DNA from: Liolophura sinensis
Lineage: Eukaryota > Mollusca > Polyplacophora > Chitonida > Chitonidae
NCBI RefSeq assembly: GCF_032854445.1
Contig: NC_088303.1
Span: forward strand, 9,555,501 to 9,619,500
Direction of reading: 5' to 3'
Length of the DNA stretch: 64,000 nucleotides
Within the stretch, counting starts at the first letter, position 1. Every line of letters starts with the position of its first letter. This document shows, one piece after another, positions 11,601 to 22,100 of the stretch. The notes under the pieces are model-generated. The model was not told where the DNA came from. It searched no databases and saw only the letters and a list, made by a program, of their open reading frames with translations. The translations under genes and the position numbers were made by a program.

Positions 11601-11893
11601 CCACTAAGATTACACTCTATGAAGATACAGTGAGCTGTGTATTTGAGTGCTGATCACCTCACCTGGTCAACCTCAACCTCCTGAGCCTTCTTGAGATTGG
11701 GGCGTAAATTTTTCAGGTTGGATATTTTTTTGTGAGCATCTGAGACGATGGTATGCAAATCTGGAGCTGGACTAACTACCAGCCACACTGCCACCAGTGA
11801 CACAAACACCAACAGCAGAGCAGCGTAAAAATTCTTTGTTTTCATTTGTTCCCACATGTGCGCCCCAACCGATGTCATTACCAGGACTGGCAT
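8085..11893 (-). CDS. Type II membrane glycosyltransferase-like protein (DUF1647-like), 4 exons
   Basis: Coding exons in minus order are 11,893-11,663, 11,017-10,802, 10,494-10,378 and 8,627-8,085. All splice sites are GT/AG and all three introns are phase 0. They join into 368 residues. Seen: a short cytoplasmic N-terminus, one hydrophobic segment at about residues 22-40, then a lumenal domain with N-glycosylation sequons. Motifs include LFFDLGLDYSDL (about 138-149), LDFSKFPSHV with YRPLCIQ (exon 3), IWVDS (about 198-202), THPKM, CALTEDC (281-287), and SGCHHYDMSALNIIL near residue 311-323. This motif order is what I remember of DUF1647 proteins (PF07801), which look like Golgi glycosyltransferases but have no assigned reaction. 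WVDS may play the role of a DXD-like metal site (inference). The start is taken at 11,893 because an in-frame TGA lies 30 nt upstream; Met6, Met13 and Met17 are alternatives. Further 5' UTR exons are likely. Confidence 0.8.
9314..10230. repeat. 53-bp minisatellite, about 17 copies
   Basis: The unit GTCAAGGCTTTGTGCTCTCC plus ACTGAAGAAGTTTACATTAC plus TCTGACCTCTGTG recurs every 53 bp with a few substitutions. It fills more than half of the last intron (8,628-10,377) of the minus-strand gene and starts roughly 150 bp from the exon-3 donor. No stable open frame. Confidence 0.93.
10378..10494 (-). CDS. Exon 3 of the glycosyltransferase-like gene
   Basis: 117 nt, 39 codons (residues 150-188), between a TTTTCAG acceptor and a CAG|GTAAGT donor. 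It contains two cysteines around an N-S-S sequon and the FSKFPSHV...YRPLCIQ block. The adjoining downstream intron holds the 53-bp minisatellite. Confidence 0.82.
10802..11017 (-). CDS. Exon 2 of the glycosyltransferase-like gene
   Basis: 216 nt, 72 codons (residues 78-149), preceded by TTTCCAG and followed by GTAATT. It carries the FFDLGLDYSDL segment typical of the first beta-strand region in this family, and ITQAIHLLKTAHRFLP just before it. Confidence 0.8.
11663..11893 (-). CDS. Exon 1 of the glycosyltransferase-like gene (membrane anchor)
   Basis: Encodes residues 1-77: a basic patch (MKTKN) followed by a hydrophobic stretch of leucine and valine (FYAALLLVFVSLVAVWLVV), then a Lys-rich stem predicted to be in the Golgi lumen. 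It ends in a CAG|GTGAGG donor at 11,663/11,662. A plus-strand open frame at 11,797-12,288 overlaps it antisense and is rejected. Confidence 0.75.
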
Positions 11894-13865
11894 CTCAGTG
11901 TGAAATGAAAACCACCATTTTCAGACTGGCAGCACCTTTAGCCATGGAAGCATGTTCCTTGTTTCAGCTAAATCTGCAAAATATAAATGCTTTCTTTTTA
12001 GATTTGCTTATTTCATTTTACCCTGCACCATACACAGCCATTTTTATGGGCACAGGAAATTGGAGCAGCTGGGAAGTAAAACAAACAACATGTGATCAAC
12101 CACTGGTAGAATTTCCTGGATATGGCATTTGGTCTCTAGACAACTTCATTAAGACCACAAAATGGAGCAATGTTGACACTTTCTTGCCACCACAGCCCAG
12201 ACTAAGGGAAAAAAATTCCCTGTTCAAGAATGGACTGAACACTCATCTCAGGAAGCAGATCTTGGATGGAGTGGACATTTTAGCCTGAGGAACCCTGGTA
12301 TCCGAGCACTCATGCATTCAAGAACATTAAGGCGTTGACACATTTCCAAAACTTTTTGAAACTACATGTTGCTTCACACTGACATCTTGTAGTGACATGT
12401 TTTGTAAGGACTAACCCTACAACTCTCGTCACTTTCATTCCAAATAAAGGATATACACAAAGTAGGACAGGAACAATTGCCTGGCCTGTTGTTGTTTGAG
12501 CAGTACTGTTTACTTATGTTGCAAAATGTTGATTTTAATGACCAGCAAATTTCGATGGCATAGGTGACAGTGTTACAAAATGACAGTTGAAATGCCTTGA
12601 GAGCGTCTTGTGTTTGAAAGATGATGAGAGTTAATTCAACATATGGACATTCACTTTTTCAATCTCCACTGTTACTTTTTCTGGTTAATTTATTTAGATT
12701 TTTTTTTTTTTTTTTTTGGTTGAACATCTTTGGGTTAAAACAAATTCCTCCTTCTAACCTTTTAAAATGCAAAGCACTATGACTAGAGCAGGTCAAGGCA
12801 TTAAAAACTAAGGTAATATGTAGCCATGGATGAGGGTGTTCGTTTTTTTGTTTTTTTTTTGGACTGGTGCTTGCAAGGTCATGACTTGCTCCAATTCTAC
12901 TCTGTAGGAAACTTAGTAAGGTTTCGGAAAACAGTTGATTACTAACTTCCCCATCCCGTCCAATTACTCCTTTACAATGCTTAGGGTCGTAGCTGTCGAT
13001 CATCCCACAGGTAAAGATCTATCCATATTTCATCAAGTTCATTGTCTGTTGACCTGAAGTTCCAAATTGGCTACTGTCTTATGTCTGTTAGCATGTTGGA
13101 TATGTGGTCATCCTGGCTCCTGGACCTCGTGACTGAAAATGGGAAGAATGTGTTGTTCAGCACCCCGGATGATGTATATAAAAAATCTTGGCAGTTTCCG
13201 TAAAATATGTGACGTCAAAATATTCCTTATGTGATGATAAATCAGGCTGATATGACATTGAGTTAGGCAACTATGTTGGAATGACGCCATGCACGTTTGA
13301 AAGTAAGACGTCATTTGCAGCTATACGTCAGTGAAGGTGAGGTCAAATGATATGCACGATGTCACACCAGGCAAAACTGGAAATGACACAAAACTGTTGT
13401 TTCCGTGTTATCCTCCCAAACTAGTAACAGCAACTGTAATACAATGCGTTTTTCACAATATAAAAAAGTAAGTCTATCTGTCTTCATCCTTATCATTTAA
13501 CTTTGCTTTTAAGATGAACAAGTCTGGACACTAAAGTAGCTCTTTAAATAAATATGTAAGGATATTTAATTTCTGGATGATCAATTACTCAAGATTTTAT
13601 TAAGTCTGGTAGTCTGGGTTAGTCACCAAATCTTTTCCCGAACGTTTAATGCTAAATACCCTCCAGGGGTGAATGGTAGCAAGCCATGTGAGTGCCACTT
13701 CAAATATGAAAACACAGTCATTCAGGGATAGTTGATATGGCACCGCAGCTCTTGGCGAAGTACTCAGTTTGCACCTATGAGCAACATGATTTATGTAAAT
13801 ACCATTGTGATATGATTAAAAATAGTAAGCAAACATACGGTCTGACTGTCATATATCATCAGTAA
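11894..13865. other. Non-coding region upstream of the glycosyltransferase-like start
   Basis: No supported exon. Long T-runs occur at about 12,700-12,717 and 12,845-12,860. It probably contains 5' UTR or first-intron sequence of the minus-strand gene if transcription starts near 14.5 kb (inference). Confidence 0.4.
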
Positions 13866-14131
13866 TGAGGCTTTCCTGGCCTAGGTGGTTAGTGTTCCAG
13901 CGTGGCACAATGACCCAAGAGCATCTCACAACTGAAACCGTTGTGAGTTCAAGTCCAGCCCATGCTGGTTTCCTCTACAGACATGGGGAACGTCTGCCAG
14001 CAACCTGCGGATAACCCTGAGTTGATCCCGCGCTCTGTTCGGTTTCCTCCCACTCTAATGATGGCCGCTGTCGTATAAGTGAATTATTTTTGAGTACGGC
14101 GTAAAACACCGATCAAATGAATAAATAAATA
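13866..14131 (+). mobile_element. SINE family A, near full-length plus copy
   Basis: The head resembles a tRNA: CTGGCCTAGGTGGTTAG (A-box-like) and TGAGTTCAAGTCCAGC (B-box-like). The shared body follows (GTCTGCCAGCAACCTGCGGA, TTTCCTCCCACTCTAATGAT, TTTTGAGTACGGCGTAAAAC) and a tail of ATAAATAAATA. About 266 bp. Known: tRNA-derived SINEs are transcribed by Pol III and copied by LINE enzymes. The conserved body may be the Nin-DC type described across invertebrates; that name is from memory. Confidence 0.88.
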
Positions 14132-14298
14132 TCATCAGGAATTCGAAAGCTGACGCTGCTATCAAGTGGTAAAGTAGCGGCATTCACTGAAGAACCATTT
14201 TTTTCACAATGAGCACCTGAGAAGGGGCTTACTGACTAACAAAAAGGAGAAACCTTTGACATTAGGCCATGTTGTTGTTGTAATATATTCTCATATAA

Positions 14299-14484
14299 TT
14301 AATAGGTCGACACACCATCTCCGTGTTTCCCTATGTCCGTCCCTGAAGGCGGTACGTCCCTTAAAACGATGATATTAACCCGAGGTTTGTGAAACTGTTG
14401 ATAATTCAAGAGCTCATGGTCATCGACGATGCAGAGGAAGTCTCTGAACACAGATAGCAACACAAACATGATGAACAAAATCAC
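14299..14484 (-). other. Open frame of 61 codons near the putative divergent promoter
   Basis: A minus-strand frame with a hydrophobic start (MILFIMFVLLSVF) ends in GVSTY. It lies just inside the CRE/ETS region and could be a 5' exon or upstream ORF of the minus-strand gene. It has no recognised motif and may be chance. The membrane anchor of that gene is already supplied by the exon at 11,663-11,893. Confidence 0.2.
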
Positions 14485-14524
14485 ATTCTTTACCTTTCAC
14501 TCCCTAACTGGCACGCTGTTCGCC

Positions 14525-14600
14525 CATGGGTGACGTCACTGCTCGTCGCAAATATAAACTTCCGGTGGAAAAGCACGTGCAAGTCTGATGCTGTCTGCAT
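14525..14600. promoter_or_regulatory. Putative bidirectional promoter (CRE, ETS, E-box)
   Basis: A cluster of motifs lies between two divergent genes: TGACGTCA at 14,531-14,538 (perfect CRE), TATAAA at 14,553-14,558, ACTTCCGG at 14,558-14,565 (ETS/GABP-type) and CACGTG at 14,574-14,579. Local G+C is higher than in the flanks. Seen: the motifs. Inferred: promoter activity for the minus-strand gene, for CNTD1, or for both. Confidence 0.45.
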
Positions 14601-15963
14601 GAGCCTTTTTTTGTGAAACGCAGCTGTACTAGTTATATCCGTCAACTAACACTGCTTGTGAATTGCAGGCTGTCGTTCCAGTAATCGCCGGGCGATTCGA
14701 AAGAGATCGGATTTGTCATGTGGCAGTGTATATTTTGATAGGAGGTTTGAAGGATCGTCTGCTTTAGTGAAAATTTTGGCGTTGCCAGGCCGTTCACTGC
14801 ATACCGTACTTAAGGCTTAACAAGAAAACACGCCTGGAGTGGAGAAACAAAAAAACATGTGAGCAAAACAAAAGTTTAAAGTCATATGAAAATGTTAAGC
14901 CGAAAAGTAACCAAAAACCCGTGAAGATATACAGGGCAATCTGTCCAGGGTTATCCTGAATAAGTACAATATTCTTTATGTGGGTCGAAGTTGTAGGATA
15001 ACTGCAAGGGTTGTGTCAGACAGAGCTTATCTTGCTTCAAGATCTCTCATGCTAAACTATACTGAACATTACATATATTTCCTGTGTGTTGTTCTAAGAG
15101 GGTACTCTTGTATGCTGACAGCTTGCAGTGGTTCCATTCAAAACTAATCCTGAACCATCATTCAGTATAAGTGAGTTAAAACACCATTAAATAAAATATT
15201 GTGTATTGCTCATTTTGGTAATATTGCATGGTAAGATAATAGGATTTTAAGGGATCAAATTTATAAGTACATAACAACCCAGTAGGCTACTAACTTTGGC
15301 AGTACATATGTACAAATTTGGACAATACAGATAAACTCATTCAGTTCAGTTTTAAGGGGAGATAAGTTTTCATTGGGAGTGAATTATCCCCCTTTATCAG
15401 GCAAAATCAGCACACCTACGCAAATACCGTGCACAAAACATAAGACTAAACAATTCAATGAGTGTATTTAACTAATTTTGATATTTACAATTTAAACCAT
15501 ATAGATAGACTTGGGTAGCATATTGGATAGTTATATTCACCGTGTCATAAAATGCTAGTTTCTGAATACTTTTTTTTCTTTTTTTTTCATAATTGGCAAT
15601 CTTTTGTGGGTTTTGCTTCCTTGAACAGATCAAAATGTCTAGTACTGTTAATACAATTTCAGTGTGCTCCTGCATGCATGGCTTTGCAATGAGGCAGCAC
15701 TATGCATATGTTGGCACTGAGAAAGGGCTGTGATATACATGTAAGGTATAGTATTTGTATATATTTACGTACATTATTCTTTTTTTAAATTTTTTTACAA
15801 CTTTTTATATATGTATACCAGAATATTTTTATTCTTTTATTTTAATAATTCAAGTCCAATTTATGCTTGTTTGGTGTAGTACTTTTGTTCTGTGATTTTT
15901 GTACAGTGTAAAAGTTTTTATTGTAGGCTGTGATTGTTTCAGTTACCATTTATCAGGTGTGTC
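14601..15963. other. Region upstream of the CNTD1 start codon
   Basis: AT-rich, no supported exon. A TTTATCAG acceptor-like site lies 9 nt before the CNTD1 ATG, so a non-coding first exon further upstream, near 14.6-14.8 kb, is plausible but cannot be delimited. Confidence 0.4.
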
Positions 15964-16119
15964 ATGCCTCATTTAAACGAGGACATGATATTTGGGACTC
16001 CTCCAGAACCACATTTTAACCACAAGTCATTGTCACTGTCAGCCCCTCTCCTGGAGGAGTGGCTGACAGTCTTGTCAGAAGAGAATTGTCGGAGAGTCAG
16101 CTCAGCAGATCCCAGACAA
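15964..16119 (+). CDS. CNTD1: CNTD1 exon 1 (N-terminus)
   Basis: Residues 1-52, from the first ATG after an in-frame stop-limited stretch, ending CCCAGACAA|GTGAGT in phase 0. The segment PLLEEWLTVLSEENCRRVSS corresponds to the helix ahead of the cyclin fold. The first 20 residues are not conserved in my memory of the family. Confidence 0.85.
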
Positions 16120-19100
16120 GTGAGTGTTGTGTTTGATGTTGACTGAATGGATATGAACTTTGCTTTTGTACAAGCCTCTGCAGCGGTATAGCCACAACAG
16201 GAACCCAACCCGTCAGTGACTTATCTTTACACATTACTTTTTATTTTATTTTTTCCACTGTATGTGTAATCATTCAACTTATAGGTCTATTACAAAAAAA
16301 AAGGCAAGGAAAATTTTAAAATCTTTTACTTTGATGAGAATTTGTAGCAATTATAGCCCATAAAGCATTAACCATCTCCCACCAACTTATTTTCCATTAG
16401 GAAAAGCCTTATTCTCTTGTCCATGAAGAAATGCGTTGAGATTGTCTTAGCCGCCATTTGAGTGTAATTCATGTCTGTGTCATACACCAAAAATGCCCAC
16501 AGGCTTTTTCTAACTTTCTTTAAAGAATCTCACCTCCTTGAGAAATAATTTTCAATCTCAGCAGAGTTTGTTCAGTGTAACTAAATCTTTTACTCATACA
16601 TGTACCTACCTGCCCTGATGGTTCATTTGTTAGAACGTCCACTTCGGGGGCAGCAGATCCAGGTTCAATCTTGGGTCAGGTCACCTGAGACCTTAAAACA
16701 GGAAGTTGCAGCTTTCTCGGTTGGCATTCAGCGTTAATGGGATAGTGCAACGAATGGTTGACCTGTACCATTATAATGGGTGGGTCATCTTACTTGCCTT
16801 CATTGAGTGATCTCATTGAAGCAGCACTAGATAAAAGAGTGGTGGATATCCGTCCTGCAACAAAGAGGTACAATACAGTACATGCACTTTAAAGACTCCT
16901 TCGTCGTCATATGACTCAATAATTGTTAAGTTCAAGGTTAAACCCTAAGCACTAACCCACTCCTACATGTAGCTGCTTAAATGATTGTTTAAATTATGGT
17001 TAATGAAGCTCTTTATTTGGGCATTCTTAATGGAAACAAAGAGCAATGTATATAAGTAAAGTATTGGTATGTATGTTTTTAGATTATACCACATCTACCC
17101 ATCACATCATTCTACAGTGGTGGTCAGTTTATAGGTGAGGAGTGAAACATGCATGGGGTTAGCCTCTGCATATTGCCAGATACTCAAAACCTTCCTGACT
17201 AAAAGCTACAGCCAGTCTAGTGAGAGATGGATTTTGGCCTAAGACATCACTGATCCAACAGGGGCTGAAAATGCTGAAATGTGAAATCTGAAACAGACTT
17301 CAGTGGTGTCAAATGTAATTATGCTGGTTTCCACAGACAAGGTTATCCAAATTGAATGGGAAGCTATCTGTTGTAAACCAAACCAAACAAAAGCCATGGA
17401 TTAAGAAGTTGCTTGTTTGGGATATAAACGCACTGTTTCATTAAAGGATACTTGGAACGCTTTGGTTTTATTTCTTAATATGCAGATTATCATGTGTAAT
17501 AACATGTAACAGTACACACAAATTTTTCAACTTTTACTGTGGGCGGTAAAAATGGCTTCAAAGTAAAGTTTTCATAAGGCCCCAGCAGTCAGTCCGGAAA
17601 TTAAGTAGTTTGCAGTGGTGACATCAACGATGATCCCTGTTTAAAAAGAACTTTGTGGGAGAAAGACTGAACGGGCCTGGCCAAATGGGCCACCCGATTC
17701 AGCCAGGCTGAACAGGCTGAATGGGGGCAGGCGTACGGTTGCAGAGAGGGTGCTAAGCTGGCCCAAAGAAGCCATACTGTGCTCATGTCACCTTGCCCAC
17801 ACTGTAGCGACATGGTTCACTGGGCTCGGGGTACTTTGGGGGTGTTCACTCAGTCCTAAGCACGATCAACTATGACGTAATTTCTGAAAAAAAACAATCA
17901 TTGAGGGAAAATATGCATAATATAGAGGGGTAATTAACAGGTATAAAAGTACCCACAACATGAAAACAGAAATACCAGTGCATAATTTTCTTCATTTGGC
18001 ATATAAAAATAGTCTTTGTTTTATAGTTCCTTTTCATGTATGCTGTAAGGATTAAATATTAGGTTTTTAGTGGAGTTCCTAAAAAATCTCTACAATAAGA
18101 TTCACGTGTTGAACTAGTTACCATAGAACCTATTTTTCAGAAGAGAAAAGTATACTGACCTACCTACCCAAAATTCACAAACTGATCGTGTTATCCAAAC
18201 AAACAGTTATCTAATTTTGGCTCAGACATTGCATTGTTGTTGGTTTACTTGTTCATGAGTCTGACTTGATATGATTTCAGCTTTTGTTCAGGAAAGGCCA
18301 TGCATCTGAGGTCATATTCTTGGTGTGTGATAAACTACGTCTTAGAAATGATGCAAAGTACATAGCTGTGGAGCTGTTTAACAGGTATATGTACTACACA
18401 GATTTTACTGTCTTATTTTCAATAATTTGAAATGGAATGTCTAACCAAGCAGATGCTTTTCTGAGCGATTGAAATAGTGTAAACCTTAATTTTCTCTCAA
18501 GAGAAAAACAGATTCAGACTCGAATTGGAGCTTTTCAGTCTCTTGCCAATGTTGAATCATGTCAACTATCACTGTAGCAAGGGGTAGTTTATTGAAGTAG
18601 ACTTTTTATTCTAATAATTAGAGTTTTTACACCAGAAATGGAACATCATGGATGCAATATGTCAGACAACTCCCTTGTCACGTAAGTCTTTGCGTTAATG
18701 ACCACTGTCACACATTTAATCAGCCTGGAAGAAAGATACTGGCTGCTTTGTGTAAACAAGATGTAAGTGAAGTCCATAATCTTCAGAATTTGCTGAAGGT
18801 TAAGTATGGAGTGGATGTACAGGCCTGAATATTGCTCTTCCACTTTGCAGCATGGCAGATATTATGCTTGTAAGACCACTATTTCATAACTGGTTTAATT
18901 TACACATAATTTCAGAGGACATAAAATACCAAAATTGGCATGATGAAATGAGCTTCCCTATGGAGTACAGTAATCTTTATAGTGGTGCCAGAATTAAACC
19001 CAATCTTCTTAATTCCGCAACCATGACGCCCACATAGGCCTTTGAGGGCTAGCAAGGCCTGTCAGCAGGGAAGCAACAGCTATTAATTTTACTGAAGGTC

Positions 19101-22100
19101 AGAATGTTTTTACATAAAGGTGAAGTGTCAGGATTACCTTCACTGATAAAAGTGACATCTCACTGGCCCAGTTAGACATCACTTTTGTTGTTACACACTG
19201 AGACGCCATGACGTCAGTAAAGAAACAATTTCTTTTATAATGTTCCCATGCGAGCTCCACAGGATGAAGTTTAGTTGACTGTAATATTCCTACGTCACAC
19301 AACAAGACACAGCGTCATATAAGAAGTTTTGTATGACGTCACGCTATATGCACAAGTCTGTGAAGGCCTACGGCTTAAAAACATTGCTTAAAACTTGTTC
19401 AAATGCACAAAATCATGATATTGTCAAAGTATAGATAATAAATAGAGTATAGCAAGGCTGAGTATCATAAATATTTTTCTCATGAAAGTTGAAATGATAA
19501 CTCACGTCTCGTGGGTAATCATTTTAACCTATCGCTCAAAAACTGGTTCTGAGGTGACAATTTTTATTATTTGTAATTTTATATTCTACTTGATGTATTA
19601 AATCAATTTTATGTACCAGGATTGTTTTCACATATTGGTCACACATCTCATCCATGACTCATGTATTTAATTAGGATGTCATTGACTGTACACAGTACCA
19701 CTGGCCAGCATGTTACTGTGGCTATAAGCTCATTGTGATGTTAACCAGGTTATCAGAAACATCTATTCTGTCTTGGTTTAACTAATATTCTATGATTTCT
19801 GCTACAATGTGGAGAGAAAAAAGTCCATCAGTCAAAGTAACTCATCAATTCTCCTGCTTCAGAAACATGATCAACACTGTTTTAAAATGTTTTTAATATG
19901 ATTTACATGCACAATACCATAGGATTTAGGTTGTGTGATGTAAAGTGTGTAGTGTTCACCCAGACGGTTATTGAGTGGAAAGCCATCTAGACGACAAACA
20001 TATTGAATTGAAAAAAAGTAATTGTGCACATTGCACATCAGTGACATTTGATTTTTAGTTCTTAATCAACAGTGTTTGTTGACAGGTTTATGATTCAGCA
20101 TGTTAAGGATCTGTACAAGCATGTATGTGAGTCATCCAGCAGAACAAAGAGGAAGGATTGGTTGGGCATCATGGAACGAGTTCAAAACCAGCTCATCTTG
20201 CGGATTCTGTCCTGCTGTCAGCTTGCCAGTAAACTCTCCTCACATTACAGGGTGGGCACATGTATGTGGCTTAATTGAGCTGTCAAAGGTAGTGAAAATC
20301 CAAGCCAAAGAAATAAACACCCATCTAAGGAATCAGCAGAATTTCTCTTTCATGTGGTTTTATGTTAGGAGGTTTAAGTTCTGACATTTCTTTTTTTTGT
20401 AAAATGTGGATTTTTTTAGCCAACTCCCATACATTTGACTCTTTAAGAAATTGATTAGCTGCATATAATTATCCAAAACTAAAACATATGCCTGTATGGT
20501 ACATCCTTATTGTATCATGGTTTATCCCAGTTTAATATGTGCATTGAAAATTAAATTATATCATATTGACCATAATAATCACTGCTTTGAACATGATCTA
20601 TAAGTATATCTTCACCTGTGATAACTGATTGAAGGTTGTTACCGTGGCAAGAGTGCAGAGATTCCTTGCAGGCAACGGGCAGCGGTACACGAGTGAAAGT
20701 CTTCTCAAGTCAGAGCTGCGGGTGTTGAAAACACTGGACTTTAAAGTGAACGTCATGTCACCTCTCACGTACCTCGAGTGCTTGTTGGAAATCATAGGTA
20801 TGATCCTAAAAACTAAGTACTCCGAGTGTATCATGCCCTCAAAGTTGATTTTCTCTTCTCAGTCATATTTTGCAACAGGTTAGTGAAGGAGGCAGTGATA
20901 TGAATGATGCTTTTCAGAGATGAAAGTTTTCTGGGTTTATCCAGATTTCAGAATTTTTTTTACTAAATAAAAGTCTAATTTCCTGAGAAATTAATAGAAG
21001 TTCACTAAATTTTAAAAATAATTTAGTAATTTCCTGATTTTTAACAATTCTCTGCTTTTATTTTGCCGGTAGTCCTGTCTCAAAAAAAAAAAAATGGAGT
21101 GAGAGGGTTACATGCAGGGCCTTGGGGGAGATTCAAAATTTCTCTATATTTTGGTGGAGAATAAATTAAATGATATAATTTGTGGTTAACAAAGGGCAGG
21201 GAAAATATACTGTTCATACCCTGGCAAATTGCATTTCTCCTAAAGCATGTTACTGTATGTGATTAATGTCAAACTCTGCTGTTACATGAAAGCCTTCAGA
21301 AAGACGACAAGAAATTTAAACAGTATATCACATACCTGTAAATGTAGTGTGCTGCATTTTGTAGATGTTTGATACCATGTTTTAGAAATTTCACTTAAAG
21401 GTTGGCAGTCATAGTGGTAATCTTGAAATTATGTGAGTCTTTACATGCTTTATGCTCAGACTAAGAGATGATTACATGTTTATCGTAGCATGATCATGAA
21501 AGAAGTTGAAAAAGTATGAAATCACCTCAAGCAAGGGCAACTGTAATGCCCAGTGTTAGGGATCTCTTTGTTTTCTGGTCTAATCAATGGGGTTGTGTCC
21601 CCTTGACTGTAGCTGTTTTCCCAATTCCGAGAATTATTCCCCCTGCACCATGTGCCACTATATTTGATAATGATGATCCTTTGCTTTAACCAGCAGTTAG
21701 TCAGTCTTTTTGTTACTGAGGATTTATGTTTTACTTGGCCCTTGTGCAGTTCATTTAAGTTACTTGAGTACTGTATTAGAATGTTACTTTTAGAGGTACA
21801 GGTATGATTGTTATACAGGTATTTGGGTTAGTCTAACGTTGATTCACAGAATACTTGCCCATGTGTTTCAAGATACATGTAGAAAGCAAATTAAATTAGT
21901 TACTAAACAGCTGAATATTAGTTTAGCACAATCAAGCATATAGATAGCATTGAGTCTGTATTTATTTTTTTATTTGATTGGTGTTTTACGCCGTACTCAA
22001 GAATATTTCACTTATACGACGGCAGCCAGTATTATGGTGGGAGGAAACCGGGCACAGCCCGGGGGAAACTCGCGACCATCTGCAGGTGGCTGGCAGACCT

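Noticed and set aside
11797-12288. 163-codon plus-strand open frame
   Set aside because: Its first third is antisense to the membrane-anchor exon of the minus-strand gene, and the remainder has no motif or splice-site context.
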